Assembly (NCBI GenBank): GCA_003290165.1
Contig: QNQO01009134.1
Coordinates: 1 to 64,000, forward strand
Reading direction: 5' to 3'
From: Berberis thunbergii
Lineage: Eukaryota > Streptophyta > Magnoliopsida > Ranunculales > Berberidaceae
Length of the DNA stretch: 64,000 nt
In this document: piece by piece, positions 34,944-46,904 of the stretch
How the letters are laid out: each line of letters opens with the position of its first letter
Position numbering within the stretch: position 1 is the stretch's first letter
Position numbers and translations under genes: made by a program
Notes under the pieces: model-generated
The model's database searches: none
What the model was told of the DNA's origin: nothing
The model's input: the letters and a program-made list of their open reading frames with translations, nothing else

Positions 34944-35699
34944 TTTTGCATTTTCTTTCTCTGCAGTGTTAATGAGGGAAACCTTGGATACTCTCAATTC
35001 TGAGCGCTGCAACATTTCATAAGTGTCGCATTGTCAGTACTGTCAACTCAGGTCCTTACTGTTTTCTGAAATGCATTCGTATAGCTAGAAACACATAAGA
35101 TGTCATCTGATAAATAGGAAAAGTTTAAGTGGCATGCATGACTGACCACCCCTTTATTTTTGATGTGAAACATAAAAGAGTTTTTTCTTTTACAAGGTAA
35201 ATGTGTGACATTTTGACATCTAGAAAGCAAGTTCATTCTGATCCTTCTCAAGTTACTACCCTTGTGTTATAATTGCATGGCTTATCTTTATTTTGTGTCG
35301 CATGCTCTTTTGACTGATAACCCTGACCTGGGTAATGTCTTCTCCATATTCTTACTCCTTTCGTGTTTGTTTCTTCTTCACTTGGAATTTGCATCTTTTC
35401 AACTCTTCCTCCTCTGCCGTCTGCTTCTTTTGATTTTCTCCTCTTTTTCTTTTCTTCTCTGACAGATCTCTTGCAGTTGCAAAGGACAATTACCTCTTGC
35501 CATCAATGGTATGCTCAGAAGATGCATGCCAATGGCATTGTTGGAGTGTATATTCAGTATTGTTGAACTTCATACTCCTTGGAGGCTATTAACAACTAGC
35601 ATATACTTAGTTTTCCATCGTCAAGTGGAGGAAGAACTGAAAGAAGTATGCTTAATTTTGGCGTTGACTGTTAATGTTGAGTATACTTAGTTTTTTTCA
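34944..35699 (+). other. E4 segment right of E3, unassigned
   Basis: No recognised gene. An exon-like block after a TTCTCTGACAG acceptor (about 35467-35600) reads SCSCKGQLPLAINGMLRRCM in one frame and ends near a TAG; I could not assign it. The surroundings are T-rich and intron-like. Confidence 0.35.
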
Positions 35700-36209
35700 G
35701 TTGCTAACATGGGCCTTTTGTGGCAAAAGTCATCTACACAAGGCAATGGGAAGCAGGCACCTCTAGAGATAGTTGGTGCCTACATATCCTTACAATCTGT
35801 GCTCTCAGAGCTCTTATTCATCAACTATGGTACTCTTTTAGCAACATGTTATTTCTCACTAGAATCGTATCATTCTCCAACAAGGTGTCGATTTTAAGCA
35901 AATAGATAAACAATGAGACTGGTATGTACCTATACAGTATATAGATATTGTTTTCTTAATTTTTTTAATAATTCCTTCAACTGTTTTTTTCTTCGGATAT
36001 GCATATGATGGACCAATTGATTTGTATTCAGTTAATTAGCTCAAGTTTTATTCACACAGGGACAATTTCATTATTCTTCAAGCTTTGCCACTATTGCCAG
36101 GTGCTTTTGTAGCAATGCTGGTCATGTGGGCTTCAAAGACCTTCTTGATATCTTTCTACAAACTTAGGAATCGACTTCATCAGACATGGGCTGTCGGTTT
36201 GGTTTTCAG
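35700..36209 (+). pseudogene. captured CER3/WAX2-like fragment with internal deletion
   Basis: After a TTTTTTCAG acceptor the first block (35700-35921) reads SWCLHILTICALRALIHQLW and YSFSNMLFLTR. After a shift it reads GVDFKQID, the N-terminal membrane region of CER3, which acts with CER1 in very-long-chain alkane (cuticular wax) synthesis. The second block starts at 36060 with DNFIILQA, in phase with the first donor. It then jumps to [20 protein letters not shown] and [11 protein letters not shown], which in CER3 lie several hundred residues later. It ends at CAG|GTAGGT (36209). The histidine-box middle is missing. One frameshift and one stop lie in block 1. Confidence 0.78.
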
Positions 36210-36359
36210 GTAGGTGCATGCGCATATGATTAATTACAACTGCTTTCTTATTTTATTATTTTGGCTTTACTTTTGCTGAATTACAAGTGCTGTTCTTAGA
36301 CAATCCTACATATCAAACAACTCATGTTTTAATACTTAAATGGATTCGCATAAAAGAGA

Positions 36360-36458
36360 GGCAATGCCAATATGTTATTCGTGGAATCTCAATTGGAGTT
36401 GGCTTTTCATATTCAAATACAACTAGTGATTATGATATTCTTGGTGATGAATTTACAG
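36360..36458 (+). pseudogene. captured serine-carboxypeptidase-like exon
   Basis: Reads GVGFSYSNTTSDYDILGDEF and ends at TTTACAG|GTGAGT. GVGFSYS is the conserved block of plant serine carboxypeptidases (SCPL, S10 family) found N-terminal to the catalytic Ser motif. Only this block is present; the catalytic triad is absent. The sequence just before it (ILKWIRIKERQCQYVIRGIS) does not match SCPL well and may be another source. Confidence 0.75.
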
Positions 36459-36589
36459 GTGAGTTACTCATGTCTTATGGAAGCCATCCTAATCATTCAC
36501 CAATCTTGATGAATATTTGATGATGTTTGTATGTGAAGGAGGGTTTCCATGTCATATGTTATTCCTAATGATAGGCAGTAAATGATGAA

Positions 36590-37090
36590 GAGAAGACACA
36601 TTTTTGGGTGTACCTACGCCAGAGATGGAAAGTATAAATCATTTGTTCTTTGAGTGTACCTTCGCTAGAGATGTGTGGAACAAGGTGGCAGTCAATTGTG
36701 AAGGCTAATGCACAACTTCTGACATGCTATCTGTTTGGGTAGTAGATCATTGGACATTGGAATGGTAAGAGTATTTGGTGCTCGAGGCAACTAGATGTGG
36801 GTCAGATTACTAATGGAAACAGTGGTTGCCATCTGGGAAGAAAGAAATGAAAGAATACTTCAAAGGGAAGAAAAAGAGAGGTCAGAAACAGTGCATGGGT
36901 CTCCTTGGTATGATTTGGTGCTGGGCAATGGCATTGGTGTCATCAACTATTCCCTGTTCAGTTAGTGTATCCTAGCATCAGAAAATCTCTTTAGTACGTC
37001 CTTAGTAATGTTGTCTATTTATGTAGTATTTGTACTTTATCGTGAGTTCCTCATTCACTTTCTCAATTCAATGAATCATCCTCCATTTTG
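36590..37090 (+). pseudogene. LINE 3' remnant (zf-RVT region)
   Basis: Reads ESINHLFFECTFARDVWNKV, the Cys/His reverse-transcriptase-associated zinc-binding pattern of plant L1-type LINEs. Several stops follow, then an AT-rich tail resembling a LINE 3' end (about 37000-37095). The orientation is opposite to the large LINE at 38179-45579, so it is a separate, older insertion or was captured. Confidence 0.6.
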
Positions 37091-38175
37091 CTAATCAAAA
37101 TCTACACTATAAGATTTAAATTGATTGTAGAATTAATATTCTTAACCATGAAAATTTTAGTTGATTTTTAAAACTAATATCTATACCATGAACTTTTTCT
37201 TTTCAAGTTATTGACGAATTGCTCATAGTTCTGTTCAATTTGATTATTTGGTTTTGTATACTGTATGTTGTGGACGTGGCTATGTAAAAAATGATCTTAC
37301 ATCTTATTACAGAAAAGTATGTGAGACTGAGACTCAAACTTTCTAATTTTTTGATCAATTTTTTTGTGTTTTCCACTTTATGTTGTTATTATTTCCTTTT
37401 TCATATGCAGACAGGAGAGATTTGCTTAGATATCTTGAAGACTGCATGGAGCCCTGCTTGGTCTCTCCAGTCAGTTTGTAGGGCTATAATTGCTTTAATG
37501 GCTCATCCCAAACCTGATAGCCCACTCAATTGTGATTCAGGCAAGTTGTTTTGTGGTTAATGTATAACTTTTTTCTGTGTTCTGTTTTAGCTGTAAAATT
37601 GGCATCTTTGATGGACCTATAGTTGTTTGTAACACTTAGATTGTTAAGTCCCTGATCAAATGGATAACTACTTTGTTACATTTAGATTTTGTTAACAGGT
37701 AACTAAGTTAACTCACTAACATCAACTAACTACTGTGCATGAACGAACTCGTGCTTATTTGCACAGATCTTGAATCATATTCAGATTGGCATGAAATATT
37801 GCTTTAAGAGCGTCCGGTTTGCATGAGATTTGAGAGCATTCCAGTTGTCGACTCCTTAAATGATCATACATCTTATTACAGAAAATGATGTGAGACTGAG
37901 ACTCAAACTTTCTAATTTTTTGATCAATTTTTTTGTGTTTTCCACTTTCTGTTGTTCTTATTTCCTTTTTCATATGCAGACAGGAGAGATTTGCTTAGAT
38001 ATCTTGAAGACTGCATGGAGCCCTGCTTGGACTCTCCAGTCAATTTGTAGGGCTATAATTGCTTTAATGGCTCATCCAAAACCCGATAGCCCACTCAATT
38101 GTGATTCAGGCAAGTTGTTTTGTGGTTAATGTATAACTTTTTTCTGTGTTCTGTATTAGCTGTAAAATTGGCATC

Positions 38176-38206
<31 letters not shown>

Positions 38207-38580
38207 CCTCCAGTGGGGAGGGGCAACTATGGAATGCCAGACCTTGATTACTTATCAAAAAGATGACTTACAAAAACTACGGGAGTACATTACGACCTTG
38301 CCCGTTAAAAAGCCAAAGCAAAAGCTAGAATCAAGGAAGAAAAACAAAACAAAACTAGAATCAGATAACTGAATTCAGCTCACTAACTGTGCCTAGCAGC
38401 CCTAACAAATCCAGCAGGATCTCATTTATTGAACACGCAACACACGCGCGGATCTGCGACCCGAACAAAACCCCGGATAGGCCAAAACCAAATCTCCAAT
38501 CAACGCTGCGATAGATGAGCGATCAGAATAGCAGCATAAGCAAATATCAGCAGCATCTGTTGCAGCAAGCAAACCCGCGC

Positions 38581-38680
38581 AACAGCACCAGCAGCAAATC
38601 AACAGCAGCAACCACGCAACAGCTCCGCGCAACAGCACCAGTAGCAAATCAGCAGCAGCAACCACGCAACAGCTCCGCGC
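38581..38680 (-). repeat. 50-bp tandem duplication in CAG-rich LINE 3' region
   Basis: Two adjacent 50-bp copies beginning AACAGCACCAG lie inside a wider CAG/CAA-rich stretch (38530-38770). The stretch lies beyond the ORF2 stop, so it is 3' untranslated sequence of the LINE and not a poly-Gln coding repeat. Confidence 0.85.
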
Positions 38681-38982
38681 AACAGCATCCGCAGCAGCAG
38701 CAGGGACAGCAGCATCAGCATCAGCTCCACACAAAGCAGCAACGCAATATCAGCAGCAGCAGGAATCACGACGCCATCCGCAACATGGTCTGAGTCGCAA
38801 TATCATCGCAACATCCATGGCGCATTAGCACCCAGCATGCCAAGCCTCGGCCTGCCAAAACCTCCCATACGAGTCCGCAACGACCGCGTACTGCACAACC
38901 AAACAGGGGTTCTTCTGTACCCCAGCAGCGTGCCCTACAATCCGTCTGATCCTGAATTCTCCTTTGCCCAACAAGGCGAGGC

Positions 38983-41900
38983 CTAGTCTTCCCCATTGCG
39001 TATGTAAGCAGTATGATTACGGTCAAGCTGTATTAAACCTGCCACTCGCCTAGGAATATCATGAGCAGGAAAAAAAACCGTCTTATGCTCTCGTTGAGCT
39101 CTAGTTGCTAATGCGTCCGCCACCGCATTGGCCTCTCTATAAATATGAGAGCAATTGACCGTCAATTGCGCCTCCAACTGCTTGATTTCTTTTAAAATAT
39201 TCTCCAAATGCCACGGAATTTTGAAATTACCTTTAAACCATCCACAAACAATTTTCGAGTCCGTCTGAACAAGCACCTGCTTAAAACCCAATGAAATACA
39301 GAGACGGAGACCCTCGGCTAGAGCCATAATTTTCGCTGTATTATTAGAGCCTGCACCAAAAAAAATTTGCTTCCCAACAACACCAACACCCCTAGAGTCT
39401 CTTATTATCACACCTCCAGCAGCCATGTTCTTACAGGAAGACCCATCTACATTGAGAGCAACAAAATCTGGCGGAGGGGGATGCCAATAAACAATTCTAC
39501 TAAGCTTCCTCAAAACTGGAATCACTTGTATCCCCAAAGCCCTTAAAGGGGCCTTATGCCAACTGACTCTCTTTGGGGTTATAAAGTTATTAGCTATTAG
39601 CAAATTACGCCGAATATTCAGAATCACAAAGGCATGATTAGGGACAAAATTATCATATACACATTTGCATCGTTGTTTCCATATTTCCCATAAAATGAAC
39701 ATAGGAGTGAGAAGTGATAGCACACCTGCTTGAGTACTCATTTTTGCACGCCTGAACCAAATGATAAGGGTCGTGGAAATTTCAGCCGGTTTTCTGATAT
39801 GCACATCAAAGATCAACTCAAAATGGCGCCAAACCTGCATCGCCAGTTCTCCATCCAAAAACAAGTGATTAAGGGATTCTCTTTGTGGCCTGGTGCAACA
39901 TCGACATCTAGAGGCCAGACTGAAACCGCATCTGTATAACTCCCCATCCACTGGAACCCCTCTATGGAGTAGTTTCCACACCAAAACTGAAATTCTAGAA
40001 GGGATAATGTCATTCCAAATCAATTTATAAAGGTTATTGACCGTCCCTTTCCTCCGAAGCAAGTCATAAGCTGACTGAAGAGAAAAAGACCCATTTTGAT
40101 TCGGAACCCAAATACATTCATCCGCCTGAAATTCCTGGCCATGTAATCTATCAGCAAAAAGTCTTCTAGCTAGATTTCTGAGCTCTGGGTTAACCAATTC
40201 AAAATTGGATGAAATCACCTCATGTATCGAAGGCCACCAACCTTGATCAATCAAGGCCGCCGGTCTGCTGAAAGATGCAACCGTATTCCAATTTTCCTCA
40301 AAAAAACTGATATTGCCTTGACCAACGCGCAAAAGTGAATTGCTCAAAATAATAGACTTGCCAAGCATGAGTTCTTTGAAAAATGGGGAAGACCCATTTT
40401 TCACCAACTGACTATTCAATGCCACCCCATGCAACCAGTATTTACTTCTCATGAAAATAGCCCAAAGAGAATCCCCTGTGAGAAGGCGCCAAAGTGCCTT
40501 AAGGCGGAAGGCTCTCATCACCACCAGTAGATCTCTCACACCCAAACCCTTTTCGTCCTGAGGAAAACAAATAGTAGACCACGAGACCCATTTTTTCTTC
40601 AGTTTTCCTTCACAATCACCCCAGAAAAATCAGCCAACAAACTATTAATCCGAGATACAACTTTCATAGGAACACACATGGTACTGAGGATATAAATTGG
40701 AATCGAGCTAAGAACATGTTTAATCAAAATTAAACGGCCTCCCGGAGATAGCAATTTCGCCTTCCATCCCTGAATCCGCGATTGAATTTTGGAAATTAAA
40801 TCCTCGAAATAAGCAATTTTGACTCTTCCCTGAAAAACTGGCCCTCCCAAGTATTTCAACGGAGCAGCTCGGAACAAGAAACCTGTGTAGGTTTTGAATC
40901 CTACAATTTTCTCTGCATCTGCCCTGTCATCCACCATAAAAGAGCTTTTGCTCGAATTTATTTTCTGTCCCGAAGACTGGCAATAGCTGTTTAAAAAGTC
41001 CATACATCCCAGAATAGAAGACTTTCTGCCATTTAAGAAAATGAGAGTATCATCTGCATAGAGGAGATGTGAGATAGGACTGCATGCCCTGGGGGTGTAG
41101 AAATAACCAATTTTACCTCGAGCAAAAGCCTCGGTAAGACCCCTACTCAGAACTTCGGAGGCAATAATAAATAAAAATGGAGACAGAGGGTCACCTTGCC
41201 TTAAACCCCTGGTAGATCTAAAAAATCCTTTGTAGACTCCTTGAAGCAACACAGAAAAGCCACAGGAAGCGATACAGTTGGAGATAATATGGCAAAATCT
41301 ACCATTAAAGCCAAATTTTGTAAGCACCGCCAACAAAAAGTTCCATTCCAGTCTGTCATAGGCTTTTTCCATGTCAATTTTCAAAACCACATTACCGCCG
41401 AAAACCTTCCGATTAATGTCCCTAATCAATTCCTGTGCAAGGCCAATATTCTCACCAATAAATCTGCCTTTAACAAATGCCCCCTGCTCCGGAGAGATAA
41501 GAACAGGCAAAAGATCTGCCAATCTAGTACTAAGGATTTTACTGAAGATCTTATAAATCACGTTGCATAAACTAATAGGGCAAAAATCAGAAAAGGAACC
41601 TGGATTCTCAGTTTTAGGAATCAAAGCCAAGAAGTTAGCCGAGAACGAAGCCGACATCGCTTCCTCCTCAAAGAACTGAATAGCGGCCTCCCATATATCA
41701 ATGCTCAGAATCTCCCAACAAGTCTGAAAAAAACCAGCAGTAAATCCATCCGGACCCGGGGCACTATTCTTAGGGATGTCAAAAACAGCCGTTTTAACTT
41801 CCTACAGAGAAGGACGTTTGACCAGGATGTCACAATGCCCGAAATTCACCAGTCTCGGGATACAAGTCAACAACTCTGCATCTAACATACATGAACCTTG

Positions 41901-43174
41901 GGAAGACAGCAAATTGGCAAAAAAATCCGTGGCATTAACAAGAATCTCACCAGGGTCCGAAATCGTCCTGCCGCAAGGTAAATTAATCTGAGTAATAGCC
42001 CGCCGTTTTTGTTTAGACTTAGTCGAGGCGAAAAATATTTGGTGCATGCATCCCCCTCCTTAAACTCTTTTTCACCGGATTTTTGAATCCAATAAAGCTC
42101 CTCCTGTTTGAGAGCTAATCTGTACTCAGCCTGACAGCGATTTAAATTGCAACAAGCATTAGTGTCCCAGTTGGCATCAACATTAAAACCGTTATTACTA
42201 CCACCAGCAAAGCCTGCCAACAAAATAGTTTCCCATTGTTGCATTTCATCCTCAAGAGCGCGGATCCTGCTAAACACATTCCCAAATACCATCCGGTTCC
42301 ACTGGATGAGCGCGCGACGGATCAATTTAAGTTTAGCAGCCACTCTATCCAGGGGTCTGGGGAAGGCCATATCTGTCAACCAGACTCCCTTAATCAGATC
42401 AAGAAATTCCGGGTGTGTAGTCCACATGTCCAAGAATCGAAACGGTGCAAAACCAATCCTAGGTTGAGAGGGCATGGATGCCAGCATAGGGGAATGATCA
42501 GAAAATGTACGGCTAAGATGTTCAACTTTAGGATTATCCAAAACTGTCAGCCAAGCCGAATTAACAAAAATACGGTCCAGTCTAGCCCAAATGCGCTCGC
42601 GGCCATGCCTATTATTGCACCAAGTAAGACGAGGACCCGAATAACCACAATCAATTAATCCACATATTTCAGTACAATCGGAGAAATGAGCCATACTAGC
42701 CAGGGAGGGTGCAATTCCTCCAACTTTCTCCCCCGAGTGAAGATAAGTATTGAAATCCCCACCAACCATCCAAGGGGATTCGTTGTGAGCCGCAAATGTA
42801 ACCATATTGGACCATAATTCCTTTCTTTCATCCACAGAGCATTTAGCATAAACAAAAGAAATTAAGAAAACTCTCGAAGAAGAATCTGTTACCTGACAGT
42901 GAATAATCTGGTCCGACATGTCCACCACTGAGAGAGCAAGAGACGAATCCCACAAAATCCAAATCTTGCCTCCAACCCTGTCATTAGATGCAAAACCGCC
43001 CAGTTTAACTTTGTTCCCAATCTCCATGTATCTACTAGCATCAATCATAGGCTCCGCAATCATAAGAATTCTGACATTGTGGTCCCGAACCAACTTTTGT
43101 AACCTCCTTCTCGTGGCCCTATTTCCAACGCCGCGAGCATTCCAAAACATAAAGTTTTCAATCATCTTAAACAC
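38983..43174 (-). pseudogene. LINE ORF2: endonuclease, reverse transcriptase, zf-RVT, RNase H
   Basis: 43174-42050 encodes the apurinic-like endonuclease (FWNARGVGN start, GGDFNTYL, and SDHSPML near the end). 41657-40599 has the RT core (FCPISLCNVIYKI, KIDMEKAYDRLEW, RQGDPLSPFLFI, YADDTLIF). 40545-38983 has the zinc-binding region (VWKLLHRGVP, CRCC) and an RNase H domain (LNVDGSS, EANAVADALA). A frameshift near 42045, a TAG at 41802-41804 (SL*EVKTAVF) and a one-base loss near 40620 divide the frame. All other domains are continuous. The likely start is the ATG at about 43165 (MIENFMFWN), overlapping the end of ORF1 by a few bases. Confidence 0.93.
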
Positions 43175-45509
43175 GGGAGGAAGACAAACCCTTCTTCGTT
43201 TTACGACGAGTGCCCGAAGGAACCGTAGTTTTGACGTTTTTCAGTCGCTCCGCATCCGAAAGTGCTCCCAATGCTAAGTCCTTGATAGCTTGTGTGCCCG
43301 GCCCAATGTCCGAATCCGACTCCGCCGCATTACTATCAGTGGCGCTTTCAAGCGTATTGACATTCATTTTTTTTTTCTTTTTCCGTAATGAAACACCTAC
43401 CTTCACCAATTTGCGAAGTTCAGCCGGCAACCCGCGAGCATCCTGCAGTCCAAGCTGGACGTCCTGCTGCTCTGTTTCAGTGTCTGCTGCCTGGGACGCA
43501 ACAATTGGAACCTGAACGTCAGCCTGTGGATCCTGTGTGACAGCAGCACTAGACGACAACAAACCATTTGGAGGAGCGAGCACACTGTTTCCTGGTACCC
43601 TGCCGGGAGAAGGAGCTGCAGCAGACCCTGTCATCGCCGCTGCTGGAACAAAACAGGACACAAGACCCCCTGTTTCTGTGCTATAATCTGTCTGAGACAG
43701 CCCAGTTTGCTCGGACTGGGGCATCGCATCCTGAATACGGGGCCTCATTTCTTGAACTTGGGGCACTGGCGAACCTGGCTGGGACAGATCAAAGTGCGCA
43801 GACGTTCCCTCCACTGAAAATTCAACCTGTTTACTCCCTGTCACGAGCTGCCCAACTTTAAATTCGCTAACAATTTGCGAAACCGCGGTATGATTAGGAA
43901 GGGTACACAATGATGCCGGATTGACATCATTATCATTTGGATCCGGGATTGGTGGGTTACCAAGAACTTGGTCAATCTCTGAAATTGTATACCCCGGCTC
44001 TAGTAAACATTCCTCCGTCGAGTCGGACTTGACCCCGGTTTGAGCAAGCTCAATCTCCTTACCCGCTGATTGAAGTACCGTAGGAACGACCTCCTCGTCC
44101 TCAGTATTCTCCATTAGAGCCTCAAAAGTGTTTGACAAAACCACATTTACTTGGTCAATTGCCCCCGGCTTGTTGTTCACGACTCCCTCCGGAATCTCTT
44201 CGCCTTTGCTATTTTTTGTTCCACTCACAACCGCTTCCGGATTTGCAGATATTTCTTTTCAAAGCACGGGAACATAATGTTGTCTGATAGTATTATTTTC
44301 TGCCTGTGATTTGACGACCTTCTCAGTCTTACCGATGCCCGGAGCGCGGCCCCCGTCCTTAATGCCTAGCTTCTTGCGACAATCACTCTCCTGATGCCCA
44401 ATCAAAGAACAAAAATAACAATATTTGAAACCTGGGTATTCAATCTTTTGCCAAAAACCTCTATTATTGGCTCTATCAATCCATACCCTATTTGGTAGTT
44501 TATCGGCCAAAGTCATCTCCACGCACACGCGGGCATAGCCCGGGCGTGATAAACATCTAGTATGGTCGTCCATTCGCAAAAACTCACCAAAAGAATTGAC
44601 AATTGCTTTTAAAATAGGAGGATGAAAAAGATGTAAAGGTAAGTTAGGCAACTCTACCCATAATGGCACCGAAATCGGGTCCTCCTTCAGACTGAAGCCA
44701 TCATGCCAACGGAAAGCTTTAAACCGAACACCACGAATCAAAAAGGAATCCCGCGACAAAACTTTCTTTGCTTCCTCCTCCGATTGTAGACAAACTAACA
44801 CATGCCGCTGGTTGAGAAGTCCCAACGAAAAATCTCCCAAAATGCCCCAGGTTCTGTGAATCGAATCTCGAATGTCCGCCAAAGTAGGGCGGTAGCTAGA
44901 GAATTTTAAGACGATCACATGTTTTTCCATAAACGCCTCTCCACAAATTTCATCCGATGCCGTAATGCCAATTGCTGGTGCTCCCTCTTTACGGAATCTA
45001 GTACCTTCGACCGGAATCTCCACACCATCAGCCACTAGAATTTTTCCCAAAATTTGTGCGAAAGAGGGCCTAGCCGCTCCGTTGACGGTTCCCCCATTAG
45101 CAGTATGGGGGGGATGGCGGCGGGAGGCGCCGACATCACCGCCATAGCAGTGCCAGTTTCGAAAAATAAGCAAAAACGAAATCCTGTCTCTGTACCGTAA
45201 CGGTACACAAAGCTTAATCGTATCGGCGGCTGAGATGCAACCGAAACTTGATAACCAGATCTGAATCGCGACCAAGACGAACAATGGAACTGCTAGATTC
45301 AGTGTTGTGACCGTGCAAACATCCAGAAGCAACCAGTATCGACCAATATCGGCCAGAAATGTCCTGAATCGCGTATCGCGACCCGAGATAAGCCGGCAAC
45401 CGATGGCTGAGCCGCCTAGGGTTGTCGCAGCGGCTACCCTAGCCGCCACCAGCGAAGGCTGGGATGCAAACTTACAGAAGAAGGACGGCTGAGATAAGAT
45501 TTCGGTCAA
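43167..45509 (-). pseudogene. LINE ORF1 (DUF4283, CCHC zinc knuckle) with one in-frame stop
   Basis: Nucleic-acid-binding protein of plant L1 LINEs. The DUF4283 region includes GEAFMEKHVIVLKFSSYRP and GFSLKEDPISVPLWVELPN. A zinc knuckle CX2CX4HX4C follows (CYFCSLIGHQESDC), then a long acidic, low-complexity tail. A single TGA at 44259-44261 separates the two halves, which otherwise stay in the same frame to the TAA at 43167-43169. The start is uncertain: residues before about 45110 do not look conserved, and translation probably begins further in. Confidence 0.85.
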
Positions 45510-46229
45510 AGACCGAAATACCCCCGAAAATCGCCCGAAATCCCCTCTCCGAAATTATCTCCTCTATCTGTCAGATTCCAAAATTGGCATCTTTGATGGA
45601 CCTATAGTTGTTTGTAACACTTAAATTGTTAAGTCCCTGATCAAATGGATAACTACTTTGTTACATTTAGATTTTGTTAACAGGTAACTAAGTTAATTCA
45701 CTAACATCAACTAACTACTGTGCATGAACGAACTCGTGCCTATTTGCACAGATCTTGAATCATATTCAGATTGGCATGAAATATTGCTTTAAGAGCGTCC
45801 GGTTTGCATGAGATTTGAGAGCATTCCAGTTGTCGACTCCTTAAATGAAAATTTAGTCATGGATTTTGACACTTCCATTTATGAATTCTTGTACTGAAAC
45901 AATAGACATGAAAAACATAGGAGATTCTTCCTAAATTTGTATCTCTTAAAAATTTATCACTAGACGCTAAAAGTGCCTATAAGTAGGTTTACTTCCATAG
46001 ACAATCAACTCAGAAATACGATGCATTTGCATTTTATACAAACCAAGTAATTTCTCCATGTTATGAGTTCTTGATTAACAAGCGTGATTTATTTTTTAAA
46101 CATGCTAACATATCCATTCCACTTGAAAATAGGAAATCTTCTACGTTCTGGTGACGTTAGGGGATATCAGTCAATGGCTAGGATGCATACCAGGCTTGCT
46201 GCCGTCCCAAAGAAAGGGTGACGATTTAC

Positions 46230-46900
46230 ACATTAACTTAAACATCAATGACTGTATCATGCCTTGCCATCTATTTAAACTCGTTAGGTGCAACTTTTTG
46301 TTGCTATCTTGTTTATTATTATTGAAACGAAATATTGAATAAGCTATATTTAAAGTTGCATTATTGCAAGTTTCCTTACTAACATTTCCTTTTAGATGGT
46401 TACTTTTGTTACAAAATTTTCTATTAACTTTTCCCTTAACTATCTGATAGTCTTATACATTATTTTCAAGGACTTTGCTGATTGAGTGAGGCTGGCAAGA
46501 GGCGTTGTGATCAAGTTGCAGATTGGTTGAGCTTCTCCTGGAAAATGGAGCACTCTGTTGAGGTGGACTGATGAAGATGGCTGTGGTTCTGTTGAGGTGG
46601 TTAAGGTGTTAATACAGGGAGTTGTGGTACTTTATATTTAGTTTTTTTTAGGTTTTGAAAAGCTGAAAATGTTTTGTGACTCGATGCAATACAGAGAGCT
46701 GATCTTAATTATTAATTTGATAGATTTTGTGACTCGATGTAATACATTATCTCATTAATTATATTACTTTGCCTCCATTCATGGAAATGTTTAAGTTTGG
46801 CACATTAAAAAATTTTATTTTCTAGAAATAAAACTTATAAGATGTAATAAAAAGTCATTTGATAGCAAAAAAATAAATAAATAAAAATAAAATCTATGTA
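46230..46900 (+). other. E4 right arm, PEX4 downstream sequence
   Basis: AT-rich sequence after the PEX4 stop, likely captured 3' untranslated and downstream DNA. A repeated pair of GTGACTCGATG(C/T)AATACA phrases occurs near 46677 and 46730. No coding sequence seen. Confidence 0.4.
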
Positions 46901-46904
46901 TACT

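Larger units (their letters stand above)
38179..45579 (-). mobile_element. near full-length L1-type LINE
   Basis: Non-LTR retrotransposon read leftward: 5' region near 45579, ORF1, ORF2, a CAG-rich 3' region, and a poly(A) tail seen as the T run 38179-38200. The same 15 bases, AAAATTGGCATCTTT, stand at 38164-38178 and 45580-45594, an exact target-site duplication from target-primed reverse transcription. The element is more GC-rich than its surroundings. ORF1 carries one in-frame stop; ORF2 carries two frameshifts and one stop, so it is inactive but young. Confidence 0.95.
37292..45845 (+). repeat. 569-bp tandem duplication, second copy split by a LINE
   Basis: Copy A is 37292-37860. Copy B starts at 37861, is interrupted by the LINE after 38178 and resumes at 45595-45845. 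Without the insertion B is also about 569 bp. The copies are nearly identical, each holding one PEX4 exon and its flanking introns. The order of events can be read: capture of PEX4, tandem duplication, LINE insertion. Confidence 0.92.
37411..46221 (+). pseudogene. PEX4: captured PEX4 (UBC21) 3' fragment with duplicated exon
   Basis: PEX4 is the ubiquitin-conjugating enzyme that monoubiquitinates the peroxisomal import receptor PEX5. Exon A (37411-37540) and its copy exon B (37980-38109) read TGEICLDILKTAWSPAW then SLQS/TLQS and AHPKPDSPLNCDSG. The final exon is 46134-46221 (NLLRSGDVRGYQSMARM, ending PKKG and TGA). The donor is CAG|GCAAGT, the consensus of rare GC-AG introns, and the phase rejoins as CDSG-NLLR. 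The active-site Cys lies in an upstream exon (the segment just before TGEICLDIL is not present), so the fragment cannot be an enzyme. Divergence from known PEX4 proteins is small, suggesting recent capture. The large LINE sits in its last intron. Confidence 0.88.

Noticed and set aside
38426..38793. Poly-Gln/Ala-like frames in the CAG-rich tract
   Set aside because: They lie in the 3' region of the LINE beyond the ORF2 stop; the repeat composition alone keeps several frames open.
42147..43861. Plus-strand frames of 97-140 codons opposite the LINE ORFs
   Set aside because: They are shadows of ORF1/ORF2, which show conserved endonuclease and DUF4283 motifs on the minus strand.
37411..46221. 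Functional PEX4 gene
   Set aside because: Only the last exons are present, one is duplicated, and a 7.4-kb LINE lies in the intron; the active-site exon is absent.
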